Assembly (NCBI GenBank): GCA_047612385.1
Contig: JBLGAR010000001.1
Location: forward strand, 62,001 to 126,000
From: JBALVT01 sp047612385
Lineage (GTDB): Bacteria; Pseudomonadota; Gammaproteobacteria; Pseudomonadales; Halieaceae
Reading direction: 5' to 3'
DNA: 64,000 nt
A program made the translations under genes and the position numbers. The notes beneath the pieces were generated by a model, which worked only from the letters and a program-made list of their open reading frames with translations, did not search any database and had not been told where the DNA came from. Below, one piece after another: positions 52,977-61,656 of the stretch (positions are counted from its first letter, which is position 1; every line of letters starts with the position of its first letter).

Positions 52977-54280
52977 TGAGCGGCAGCTGGGGGCGGCTTC
53001 CCATCGAGGGTCCCAGGCGCTCCATTGAACGCGATTGGCGCTTTGAGGCTATACCACCCGAACTGGACCCAGGCGATTCACTGCTAGCGTATGGGCGGGG
53101 GCGAAGTTATGGCGATAGCTGTATCAATAGCAGGGGTAGCCATATCAGTACGCGTCGCCTCAATCGCTTTGTCAGTTTTGACGAAGACTCCGGTTTTCTG
53201 GAATGCGAAGCGGGTATCACTCTAGACGAGATTCTGGATGTCATTGTGCCAAAGGGATGGTTTTTGCCGGTTGTACCGGGGACTCGTTTTGTGACTTTGG
53301 GGGGGGCAATCGCCAACGATGTGCACGGCAAAAATCATCACAGTGCCGGCTCGTTTGGTTGTTATATTTGTTCCCTGGAAGTCTTGCGCAGCGATGGATC
53401 ACGGACGCTCTGTACACGAGATAAAAATAGCGAAATATTTGCGGCTACCATCGGCGGGCTGGGTTTGACGGGTCTGATTACGAAAGCGGAAATTCAACTA
53501 AAGAAAATTGCCAGCGATACGATGTTGACACAGAACGTACCTTTCAGTTCCATTGAGCACTTTGTAGAGCTCAGTAGCGAATCCATACAGTGGGATTACA
53601 GCGTAGCCTGGGTCGATACCACTGCAAGTGGTGCCAATGCGGGAAGAGGTATATTGGCTCGAGCGAGGCATGCTATTGATGAGACTCAGCTGGCCACACC
53701 GCAGAACAAGCGAACATTATCTGTGCCGTTTTCGCCGCCGTTTTCGCTGATTAACAATTGGACTGCCAGGTGTTTTAATCAGGTCTACTATTTTCTCAAA
53801 GCGCACAAAACTAATCCTTTTGCACAGCACTATCAGCCGTTTTTCTTCCCTTTGGATTCGGTGAGGGGTTGGAATCGTATTTACGGAAAGCAGGGCTTTT
53901 ATCAATATCAGTGCGTCGTTCCAATCGAGGGCGGTTGTGTGGCCGTTGAGCGCTTAGTGGGGGAAATTCGCCAAAGTGGCCAAGGTTCTTTTCTTACCGT
54001 GCTGAAGGTTTTTGGGGAGAAAGTGTCTCCTGGATTGCTCTCGTTTCCTCGGCCGGGCCTGACCCTGGCGATAGATTTCCCCAATAGGGGCGGAAAAACC
54101 GGCAGCCTATTCGAGAAACTTGACGCTATTGTGCTTGCAGTCGGTGGTGCACTGTATCCAGCCAAGGATGCGCGGATGTCGAAGCAGATGTTCTTGGCCG
54201 GTTATCCGAACGTTGAGAAATTTGCAGAGCAGATTGATCCCCAATTCTCATCGGCTTTCTGGCGCAGGATGCAATTATGA
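52976..54280 (+). CDS. dprE1: DprE1-like decaprenylphosphoryl-ribose oxidase
   Basis: The GTG at 52976 overlaps the previous stop by one base and gives 434 residues. The FAD loop is AYGRGRSYGDSCIN (38-51), with VHGKNHHSAGSFG (116-128) carrying the FAD-linked histidine region, and YPAKDARMS near the C terminus carrying the catalytic lysine. All three match mycobacterial DprE1, which oxidises C2 of polyprenylphospho-ribose. The residue at the mycobacterial Cys387 site (LTLAIDFP) is Ala by my alignment. Its DprE2 partner follows with an ATGA overlap. The lipid carrier is probably undecaprenyl rather than decaprenyl phosphate. Confidence 0.9.
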   Translation: MSGSWGRLPIEGPRRSIERDWRFEAIPPELDPGDSLLAYGRGRSYGDSCINSRGSHISTRRLNRFVSFDEDSGFLECEAGITLDEILDVIVPKGWFLPVVPGTRFVTLGGAIANDVHGKNHHSAGSFGCYICSLEVLRSDGSRTLCTRDKNSEIFAATIGGLGLTGLITKAEIQLKKIASDTMLTQNVPFSSIEHFVELSSESIQWDYSVAWVDTTASGANAGRGILARARHAIDETQLATPQNKRTLSVPFSPPFSLINNWTARCFNQVYYFLKAHKTNPFAQHYQPFFFPLDSVRGWNRIYGKQGFYQYQCVVPIEGGCVAVERLVGEIRQSGQGSFLTVLKVFGEKVSPGLLSFPRPGLTLAIDFPNRGGKTGSLFEKLDAIVLAVGGALYPAKDARMSKQMFLAGYPNVEKFAEQIDPQFSSAFWRRMQL

Positions 54281-55023
54281 TAGACGGACAACGTATTCTG
54301 GTTTTTGGTGCTTCGTCTGCTATTTGTTCTGAGGTGCTCAAACTGTTCGCGCCAAATGAAGCAACTTTTTATCTTGTAGCACGTGACGAAAACAAGCTGG
54401 CGGCTCAGATCGATGATCTAAAAGTTCGCGGAGGCACAGTCGCCGGTCATGAGGTTTACGATTTTAATCAATGGGAGGCTCATGAAGCCGCTGTGCAGCG
54501 GGCTGTTGCGTCCCTTGAGAAAATTGATATTGTCATCATCGCTCATGGGACATTGCCGAATCAGAGCGAATGCGAAACGTCTCCAGCTTCTATGCGAGCT
54601 TGTATGGAGGACAACTTTAGCAGCGCGGCAATTATTATCGGGTGCTGCGCGGCTGCCCTTGCCACTGCGGGCAGTGGAACATTGGTTGCCATTTCCTCAG
54701 TGGCAGGGGACAGAGGGCGCAAGAGCAATTACGCTTACGGTTCCGCTAAAGCTGGTATTGACGCTCTGTTGCAGGGGCTGCGTGCGAGGCTTACAGCATC
54801 TGGTATCAATGTTGTGAACATCAAGCCCGGGATGATTAAAACCCCGATGACACAAGATATGAACTCCGGTGTCCTGTGGTCTACCCCGGAACTGATAGCG
54901 CCCAAAATTATTCGCGCGATGTCAAAGGGATCAGGCGTTTACTATGTCCCCGGGTATTGGCGGTACATCATGTTTATTATTCGTGCGCTACCCAACGCTG
55001 TTATGGCCAAGTTGCCGATTTAA
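54277..55023 (+). CDS. dprE2: DprE2-like SDR reductase
   Basis: A 248-residue SDR that starts in an ATGA overlap with the DprE1-like gene. Its cofactor turn is LVFGASSAICSEVLKLF, and the catalytic region is SSVAGDRGRKSNYAYGSAKAG. Together with the coupled DprE1 this matches the reductase that turns polyprenylphospho-2-keto-erythro-pentofuranose into polyprenylphospho-arabinose. The last 36 bases overlap the convergent glycosyltransferase gene. Confidence 0.86.
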   Translation: MIDGQRILVFGASSAICSEVLKLFAPNEATFYLVARDENKLAAQIDDLKVRGGTVAGHEVYDFNQWEAHEAAVQRAVASLEKIDIVIIAHGTLPNQSECETSPASMRACMEDNFSSAAIIIGCCAAALATAGSGTLVAISSVAGDRGRKSNYAYGSAKAGIDALLQGLRARLTASGINVVNIKPGMIKTPMTQDMNSGVLWSTPELIAPKIIRAMSKGSGVYYVPGYWRYIMFIIRALPNAVMAKLPI

Positions 55024-55983
55024 CGCTGTATCATCTTCCCATGGATCCTTGCCCTGATTGAGCAGGCGACTATTACGTTTTTGTCCTCGTTGCAAAGAGT
55101 GGATCAGAAAGGGCTTTGCCTGGGGTGATACACGCCCAAGCAGTGTCGACTCTCGCCGAAGACTGAAAAACCCGTCCGGCCATAGGCTGTGCAATTGCAC
55201 CCTGTGTCGTTCAATTTCTGCTTCTCTCTCAGCGTAAGATGAAGTGGTAACCCCGCCGTGAAACTGATGGAATGACCCCTCTCCTGGAAGAACAAATAGC
55301 GCAGTCCCAGGTAGCATCCCCAGACTTCGATACATGTGCAGGTTGATACTGCCGCCGCCATGCAGTTGAAACTGTGTATCGGCGTAGCCAATGGCAGCGT
55401 AGTTCTTGGCTGAGGCGAACAAGCAATTGCACTCCATCAGCGGATGGAGATAGCCGTGACTATTGGCGCCACTGAAGGTCGAGACGCTAAATAACTCGTA
55501 ACCGTCGTTCTGCCAGTCTACGGTGGCGAGTAATTCAGTTTCAGCCTCGGCCTGATTTAAGCCGCCTTCGACCAGATGCTGCTCCTCGTGACCCAAATGG
55601 TAACCTGGCACGGCGACGATGGCGTTCTCGGAAATAGATCGGGCCATGAGAGCGTTGTAAATGATGCCTGGACTAACCATTCTGGCACCGTCAATCATCA
55701 AGCAAATATAGGGTGCTTGGCACATCGCGAAAGCTTCGTTGATGGCGTAGACCGGCGAAACCGCAGATTCATCTCTTAGCCAGTAGTGAAAGTTATCAGG
55801 TAAATTAGCCACCTTATCCGCGCGCAGGTTGTCCTGCGAGCTGTTCTCAACAACAATGACTTCATAGTCATCAGTAGTCACCCCGCGCTGGAAGCTTGGG
55901 GCCAATGTCTGCAAGGTTTTTTCCAGTTGCGCGGCCATATTATAGGCGATGACAATCACGGAAATTTTAGGTGTTGATGACAC
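54988..55983 (-). CDS. Glycosyltransferase family 2
   Basis: A 331-residue cytoplasmic GT-A enzyme. VIVIAYNMAAQLEKTLQTL begins the fold, followed by the VVENSSQD metal region and a DGARM segment near residue 120 that fits the DXD-type site. GTs of this group add sugars from nucleotide donors. It ends 36 bases inside the DprE2-like gene, and no partner on its own strand is adjacent. Sugar and acceptor are unknown. Confidence 0.84.
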   Translation of the reverse strand: MSSTPKISVIVIAYNMAAQLEKTLQTLAPSFQRGVTTDDYEVIVVENSSQDNLRADKVANLPDNFHYWLRDESAVSPVYAINEAFAMCQAPYICLMIDGARMVSPGIIYNALMARSISENAIVAVPGYHLGHEEQHLVEGGLNQAEAETELLATVDWQNDGYELFSVSTFSGANSHGYLHPLMECNCLFASAKNYAAIGYADTQFQLHGGGSINLHMYRSLGMLPGTALFVLPGEGSFHQFHGGVTTSSYAEREAEIERHRVQLHSLWPDGFFSLRRESTLLGRVSPQAKPFLIHSLQRGQKRNSRLLNQGKDPWEDDTALNRQLGHNSVG

Positions 55984-56068
55984 GACTTGTATGCTCTTGG
56001 CGATTCTGGGTTTATCGGGCTTGTGCTAGCAGACACTAGCAACTTTATGGGCCGGAGGAAAGTAGGCT

Positions 56069-57958
56069 CTAGTAGAACCGTAAGGCAGAGGGTAGTTCCC
56101 AGCCATCCATATGACCGGAAATTTTAGTGAAGCGAATAGACTTTTTGAACTTTATTTTGGGTTTCACTTTGAGCTCCCCTGGCCCAAATTCCGAAAGCGG
56201 CTTTACTCCATCAGACAGCTGCATAAGCGACGCCGCCTCTTTCAATTGATCGAAATAAGCGTTGATATCGTGCTCTAACTCTTCTCGAAAAGGATAGCTT
56301 CGGCCCATGCGCGGAGTCACTGCGCCTTGGGTTTTGCTCAGGGTTTGGGCGACAGAGGGCTCGAGGTCAACGTCAAATCGCACTTTAGTAAAAGCAATAA
56401 TCTCATCGTAGTAGGAATTGATGTCCTCAAAAAAGAATGCTGCCTCTTCACCCCAGCTCATCAAAGACCAGTCACCGCTTCGGGAATCCATAGCAAACAC
56501 CTCTTCGAAAAGACGAACCGAAATTGGCAAATTTGGGTCCCTGGCAATGACGGCATCCATCCAGGTCTGAAGAAATGTGATGGACTTTACGCCGTGTTCC
56601 AGTTGCAGAAAGTAGAGGTAGTACTTGAGTATTCCCAGCCTCACATGAAATTCGTAGACCATAAAGAGGCTTCTCATATAGCGCATGTCTGCTTTGGAGA
56701 AGGTGGCGGTAGAGGCGATTAAACCCTCGCTATCGGTGACAATGTTATGCTCCTCTACATAGGATTTTTCTGCCATGGGCGCGTTCGGCATCATGGATGT
56801 GAAGTTACCGTTAGCCGAGACTTTCCAGTCGAAACAGTATTGCAAATCTCTGGCCATACTCTCCACAGTCTGCCCCGGCAGACCAATCATTAGGTCTGTG
56901 GCAATGGGTATCTTCTCAGCATTGAAATATTCCATCATGGTTTCATAGGTTGTTGTCTTTATATTGTCACGACGGATGACCTTGAGCACGTCCTCGTCAG
57001 TCGTCTGCAGCGCTATGATCCCCGTTGGCAGCAAGCCGCCCTCGTGCAGAATTTTTATCACGGCCATCAATCGGCGACCGCCGTTCTTGGCAAAATTTGT
57101 ATTCAGTTTTTTGGGGTATCCCGTGCGCTTGCTGATGGCCACCAATGCTCTGGATATTTCAATATCCTGTTCGAGCATTCCGAAGTTGGCATCGGCAATG
57201 AAGATCACCTGCGATCGACGGCTCGCCAGAAATTCGATTTCGGCGATAACGCGTTCCGGGATGAACTTTGTTACTTTCTGTAGTGTGGCGGAACCCCAGT
57301 CGCAGTAGGTACAACCATAGGGGCAGCCCCGATTGGTTTCCAGAATTGTGTTTGAGAAGTCGTAAAACCAGTCGCCAAACTCGCCCGTTAAATAGGGGGA
57401 GGGCAGAAGCGTAATATCTTTTACTCGCGCACGGTCCCCCGTTCGAGTGTGTACTCCGCCGTGACTAAAAACGATGCCCTCAGTGGCTGCCAACAACGAC
57501 AGATCAGTTGCCGGCTGTTCTGCAAGTGCGGCTAGAATCTCAGCACAGCTTATCTCGCCCTCGCCCAGTACCGCGATATCAATGAAGCCGTTTTCTGTGA
57601 GAAAGCGCTCTGTGTCGCCCTCATACTTTGGAACTTCGGGCCCTCCAAATATAATCAAGCTATCCGGGCATCGATTTTTTATCTCCTGGGCGGCGCGCAA
57701 ATTGAGATCGTGGTTCCAGACGTAGGAGGAGAACAGGCACACAGGATTGGGTGTTGATTGCACTGATTCATACAGGTCTTCCAGAGAGTGGTTGTCCAGG
57801 CCCCCCAGTAGTATTTCTCCAATCTCGTAGCTGCCCTTCAGTGTCGTTTCATGACAGCTGCGCAGATAGGCTGTGACCATGCCCAGAGATAGATAGGGAA
57901 GCGTCCAGGTATTGTGGGCTATGGCCAGTGGGAATATCTTCCTTTTAGAGGTGCTCAT
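56069..57958 (-). CDS. Radical SAM enzyme with B12-binding-type N-terminal domain
   Basis: A 629-residue protein. Residues 1-150 resemble the cobalamin-binding domain fold (LIIFGGPEVPKYEGDTERFL, then IAVLGEGEISCAEIL), although the His ligand motif DxHxxG is not evident. The radical SAM cluster is CPYGCTYC with Cys212, Cys216 and Cys219. LMIGLPGQTVESMARDLQ is typical of B12-radical SAM proteins. The C-terminal 250 residues are helical and not recognised. Members methylate unactivated carbons or rearrange skeletons. In a glycan locus it may modify a sugar or lipid carrier; this is inferred. Confidence 0.86.
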   Translation of the reverse strand: MSTSKRKIFPLAIAHNTWTLPYLSLGMVTAYLRSCHETTLKGSYEIGEILLGGLDNHSLEDLYESVQSTPNPVCLFSSYVWNHDLNLRAAQEIKNRCPDSLIIFGGPEVPKYEGDTERFLTENGFIDIAVLGEGEISCAEILAALAEQPATDLSLLAATEGIVFSHGGVHTRTGDRARVKDITLLPSPYLTGEFGDWFYDFSNTILETNRGCPYGCTYCDWGSATLQKVTKFIPERVIAEIEFLASRRSQVIFIADANFGMLEQDIEISRALVAISKRTGYPKKLNTNFAKNGGRRLMAVIKILHEGGLLPTGIIALQTTDEDVLKVIRRDNIKTTTYETMMEYFNAEKIPIATDLMIGLPGQTVESMARDLQYCFDWKVSANGNFTSMMPNAPMAEKSYVEEHNIVTDSEGLIASTATFSKADMRYMRSLFMVYEFHVRLGILKYYLYFLQLEHGVKSITFLQTWMDAVIARDPNLPISVRLFEEVFAMDSRSGDWSLMSWGEEAAFFFEDINSYYDEIIAFTKVRFDVDLEPSVAQTLSKTQGAVTPRMGRSYPFREELEHDINAYFDQLKEAASLMQLSDGVKPLSEFGPGELKVKPKIKFKKSIRFTKISGHMDGWELPSALRFY

Positions 57959-57977
57959 CTAACAGCTCTCGGCGGGA

Positions 57978-58952
57978 CTATTCATCTTGCCCTAATCGAG
58001 TCTCTACCTGGTACATAGGCCTGCCTTTGCTTTCCATAAAAGTTTTTCCAACGTACTCTCCGGCAATACCAATGGCTAGGAGCTGCAATCCTCCCAAAAG
58101 ATAAATAGGTATAACGGTGGATGCCCACCCCGGTGCAGTTCCCTGCTCGCCGAATGCCGCTGCCAATGCCCATCCACCGAGCCCTAGTGCTATCAGAAAC
58201 ACCAGGAGTCCCAACATGGAAATGACTCGCAGTGGCAGTATTGAAAAAGAGGTCAGCCCCTGCAGTGATAGGTTCAGCATTCGGCTGAAGGGGTATTTTG
58301 ATTCTCCCAGCAAGCGCGCACCGCGGGTGTAGTACACTTTTTCGGACGGCAAGCCCAGCAGTGGAACAATACCGCGAAGGTAGAGATTCACCTCTTTGTA
58401 TTCTCCCAGGAACTTGACAGCTCTGTGACTCATCAGTCTGAAGTCGGCGTGATCCTGCACGGATCTAATCCCCATTTTGGCCAGCAGCCAGTAGTGGACT
58501 CTGGCAGTGAAACGCTTAAATAGAGTGTCACTGTCTCGATTTTCTCTCACCCCATAAACGATTTCGTTACCCCGGGCAAAAGAATCCATCATTTTTTCTA
58601 TGGCGGCAATATCGTCCTGAAGATCTGCATCCAGGCTGATGTAGGCGTCGGCTTTGGTTTCCATTAGGCCAGCATAAACCGCGTATTGGTGACCGTAATT
58701 ACGTGCTAATTTAATGCCACCGAACATTGGATCCGTAGCAGCAAGTTCACTTATTTTTTCCCATGTTTTATCACTACTTCCATCGTCGACAAAATAGATG
58801 CACGACTTAGATGAGATTACGTCGGCGGCAACCAGTCTTCGCATTTCCTTTACCAGGGCTTCGCTAGTGCTGGGAAGTACCTGCTCCTCGTTGAAGCAGG
58901 GGACAATCAGACCTAGTATCGGTGCGTGCTGCGTTTCCATTGTCTCACTCAT
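57978..58952 (-). CDS. GtrB/ArnC-like polyprenyl-phosphate glycosyltransferase
   Basis: A 324-residue GT2 protein. The catalytic domain contains VPCFNEEQVLPSTSEAL, FVDDGSSDKTWEKI and the DXD-like LDADLQDD. Two C-terminal membrane spans (about 235-260 and 275-300) are typical of DPM1/GtrB/ArnC enzymes, which load a sugar from a nucleotide donor onto polyprenyl phosphate. With GtrA (50349) it would form a GtrA/GtrB pair that supplies a second lipid-linked sugar. It overlaps the upstream methyltransferase gene by eight bases. Confidence 0.89.
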   Translation of the reverse strand: MSETMETQHAPILGLIVPCFNEEQVLPSTSEALVKEMRRLVAADVISSKSCIYFVDDGSSDKTWEKISELAATDPMFGGIKLARNYGHQYAVYAGLMETKADAYISLDADLQDDIAAIEKMMDSFARGNEIVYGVRENRDSDTLFKRFTARVHYWLLAKMGIRSVQDHADFRLMSHRAVKFLGEYKEVNLYLRGIVPLLGLPSEKVYYTRGARLLGESKYPFSRMLNLSLQGLTSFSILPLRVISMLGLLVFLIALGLGGWALAAAFGEQGTAPGWASTVIPIYLLGGLQLLAIGIAGEYVGKTFMESKGRPMYQVETRLGQDE

Positions 58953-59703
58953 GACGTTTGAACAGGGATGATAGCCTAAACAGATTTTTTTTGATGATTG
59001 CTGGCATGGCAGTGATTCTATCCGGAAGAACTTTAATCAGCTGTTTGCGCGCTTTGTAGATAGCGGGGCTGATATCGGCAGGAGACTCATTCGGATCTAC
59101 CCGATACGGAGCCAAACTGGCCTCTAGCTCCGGTACGCTTCCTGATTTTAAATAGACAAAAGTATTGTAGCGATACCAGGCCTTCACCAGGGTGTTGTCA
59201 ACAAGCTTTTGCCTGAGCGGGTCATACATTGCATAGCCCTGATCTAGAAACAAATCGCGCCAATAGGAATAGGGTTGCTCGTTGATGTGGTTTTCGCCTC
59301 CCTGACCTGGAGTAGCGGCTGAAAACATCACCAGATCAGAATGACGACACAGGTTTTCTACGAAACCTGCAGCGGAGGACTTCGGCAGGTGCTCGGCAAC
59401 TTCGAGGCTCTGCACCAGAGTGAATTTTCTATCTAGGGAGAAGTGGGATCGCAGATCAGTGGAGATAAACTCTTCAGGGTTAATTAGTAACTGTTCACGT
59501 GCTACATAGTCTCCATCCAGGCCAAGAACCTCGACATCAAAGGACTTCCAAACGCTCAGCCATGCGCCTGCACCGCAGCCGACATCCAGCACTGAAACGA
59601 GCGAAGTGGGAATTACCTCGAGCAGGTGTGGAATGAGTTCCCGCGCAGAGGCTGCCGATCCCCGATTGATCAGTTGATAGAAAGCGTCGTTGTACTCATA
59701 CAT
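58945..59703 (-). CDS. Class I SAM-dependent methyltransferase
   Basis: A 252-residue methyltransferase. Motif I VSVLDVGCGAGAWLSVW lies at about residue 37, with SLEVAEHLPKSSA after it. The C-terminal part is basic (RKQLIKVLPDRITAMPAIIK), as in methyltransferases that act on membrane-associated sugars. It starts 37 bases after the membrane-protein paralogue and overlaps the GtrB-like gene, so the three are one minus-strand operon. It is unrelated beyond fold to the other methyltransferase at 50832. Confidence 0.85.
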   Translation of the reverse strand: MYEYNDAFYQLINRGSAASARELIPHLLEVIPTSLVSVLDVGCGAGAWLSVWKSFDVEVLGLDGDYVAREQLLINPEEFISTDLRSHFSLDRKFTLVQSLEVAEHLPKSSAAGFVENLCRHSDLVMFSAATPGQGGENHINEQPYSYWRDLFLDQGYAMYDPLRQKLVDNTLVKAWYRYNTFVYLKSGSVPELEASLAPYRVDPNESPADISPAIYKARKQLIKVLPDRITAMPAIIKKNLFRLSSLFKRHE

Positions 59704-59740
59704 CTGCAGGAGCCTCGGAGGAACTGGTTTTTAAGGTAAC

Positions 59741-61504
59741 TCAGCTCCCTACTATAGTATTGGGCATTCTACAGTGAAATAAGTTGGGTCCCAAGCTATT
59801 GGCGACGAGTGTCAGCAGTCCCATGTGTGCTTCTTTTGAAAGTATTTGCCCTGTGAACACATTGCTACTGGGTCTGGCAAGTTCAAGGGGGTTGTAGTTA
59901 TCCGCATGGCTTTGATGGAGGCGAGCCAAAAATTTACGCTCTGAATAGATCAGTATGTCCCGGGTGATCATCGATTGTGCGGCCCCCAGACTAACCTCAA
60001 GAGTTTTGTAGCCCTTGATGTCAGATCTTCTGTAGCGCGCCTTCATGGAACTTGTCGGGCAGTCTAAGGAAGAGTCCTCGGGGGCATACGGGGGCTCGCC
60101 CGGTGCCAGATAGGCGAGTTCTTTTTCTTGGAAATAGGGGTCGAAGTGAAAAACATACTCCGGTTTGATTCGACTCATTTTGCGACCGGCCGGGCGACGT
60201 AACTCGGGGTTCTCGCCACTGGCGTATAGCCTACTGGCGTGCTCCATGCTCATCACCTCCTGCTGAAGATAGTCCCCTTTGGGGTAAATCAGTAGAGCGG
60301 CGATTGTCAGACAAGAGCCCATTAATAACAGCCGATGCAGATTGCCCAAGTAATTGAGTGTACTGAGCGCGAGCCCCATGATGCCGATCCAATAGATTGC
60401 TCCGACGGTGTTGTAACGTTCAAAACTTGGCCCATCGGCGTGATTAGGTTGTTCTATCAGTCTGCCAAACTGGATAGCGAGTGCGATGCCAAGGGCTAGA
60501 ACAGAAGCCATAAGACACAATTTAACCCACGGGTGGTAGGCGTCCTGGCCCTGAAACTCTGATCGAAGAAAGCGAACTCCGCTGAAGGCCAAGACACACA
60601 GTGAAAGGCTAACCAGCAGTGCTCCTGTTATCGACTTTTCAGATGACAGCGGCCAAGTCAGAACCCTGAGCGTTCTGCTGACGATGACTGTCAGTGTATT
60701 GTTCGTTTTTGCTTCGATACCTGCCGCCTTAATTTTTTCGATCACCTCCGTGTTGTCACCCTTCCAGGCAACGGCGATATCGGCGTCGGAAGACAGGCCG
60801 ATGGAATACACGGTGGCGAGCAGTACGCTGATCAACACAGTTATCGTCAGGGTAACTCGGGAGCATCGAATCGCCAGAACGGGTAGTAGCAGCCATACGA
60901 TGACGCCAGCGAAGGTCGTGAATGCGGCGATGGTCGCGAAGAGATAAGCCATGATCCAAGCCCCGGCGCCGGGGGGCTCGGGTCTTCGCACCAGTATGTA
61001 AAATGCAACAAAGGCGCAGGCAAAGGTGATATGCCAGCTGGCATTGATGGCATTCACCAGGTTCCAAAGGTGGGCAGGAGCAAACATCAAGGTGACGGCG
61101 ATGCCTGCATAGAACAACCCACTGGAGGGGTTGTGCTCAAAGTAATCCCGGGCTGTGTAGAACAAAATACCCAGACAGCTTAAGAGGCCGATCCAGGCGC
61201 TGGCATACAGCGCGTGGCTCTGACCATCGAGCAAACGAAGATCCAGCGCCACCAGTAGCCTTGGCACCGCAATGCGATGCGCTGCGTAGTGTGGCTCGAT
61301 TAGAGCTTGCCAATCTGTCAGGAAATTGGGTTGTTTTGAAAGTCCGTCTAAAATGACGAACATATCGCGCCAGGGAAGGTGTGGATGCAGCTTGTACCAA
61401 AGTAGCAGCGTCCATATAAACCAAAACGCACCCAGAATTAACGCCAGCGCCGCCATCAGGTGAAGGAGCTTGTTTGATGGGCTAGGGCTAGCCAATGGGT
61501 TCAT
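59741..61504 (-). CDS. Polytopic membrane protein, candidate GT-C transferase (paralogue B)
   Basis: A 587-residue protein homologous along its whole length to the one at 46231-48018. It shows HPHLPWRD (40-47), EPHYAAHR (70-77), PAHLWNLVNAINASWH, SFERYNTV, LQQEVMSMEHASRLYASGE and ITRDILIY in the same order. About ten membrane spans precede a 170-residue C-terminal domain that ends in a cysteine-containing beta segment. Asp47 and Glu70 are the candidate catalytic acids. It heads the operon with a methyltransferase and a GtrB-like transferase. I infer a GT-C transferase that uses a lipid-linked sugar; acceptor unknown. Confidence 0.77.
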   Translation of the reverse strand: MNPLASPSPSNKLLHLMAALALILGAFWFIWTLLLWYKLHPHLPWRDMFVILDGLSKQPNFLTDWQALIEPHYAAHRIAVPRLLVALDLRLLDGQSHALYASAWIGLLSCLGILFYTARDYFEHNPSSGLFYAGIAVTLMFAPAHLWNLVNAINASWHITFACAFVAFYILVRRPEPPGAGAWIMAYLFATIAAFTTFAGVIVWLLLPVLAIRCSRVTLTITVLISVLLATVYSIGLSSDADIAVAWKGDNTEVIEKIKAAGIEAKTNNTLTVIVSRTLRVLTWPLSSEKSITGALLVSLSLCVLAFSGVRFLRSEFQGQDAYHPWVKLCLMASVLALGIALAIQFGRLIEQPNHADGPSFERYNTVGAIYWIGIMGLALSTLNYLGNLHRLLLMGSCLTIAALLIYPKGDYLQQEVMSMEHASRLYASGENPELRRPAGRKMSRIKPEYVFHFDPYFQEKELAYLAPGEPPYAPEDSSLDCPTSSMKARYRRSDIKGYKTLEVSLGAAQSMITRDILIYSERKFLARLHQSHADNYNPLELARPSSNVFTGQILSKEAHMGLLTLVANSLGPNLFHCRMPNTIVGS

Positions 61505-61656
61505 TTATTGTCCTTGGGATACGTACAGTCGTGGTTTGGCTCAAAAAAAGCCGGAGGGCACTATAACGCAGACTAGACTGCGGTAAAAACCGGATTTAGA
61601 ATGTTGGCGCGCCGTAGGTCGCTGCCCTGCAGAACTCCAGCTGGAATACTCACCGA

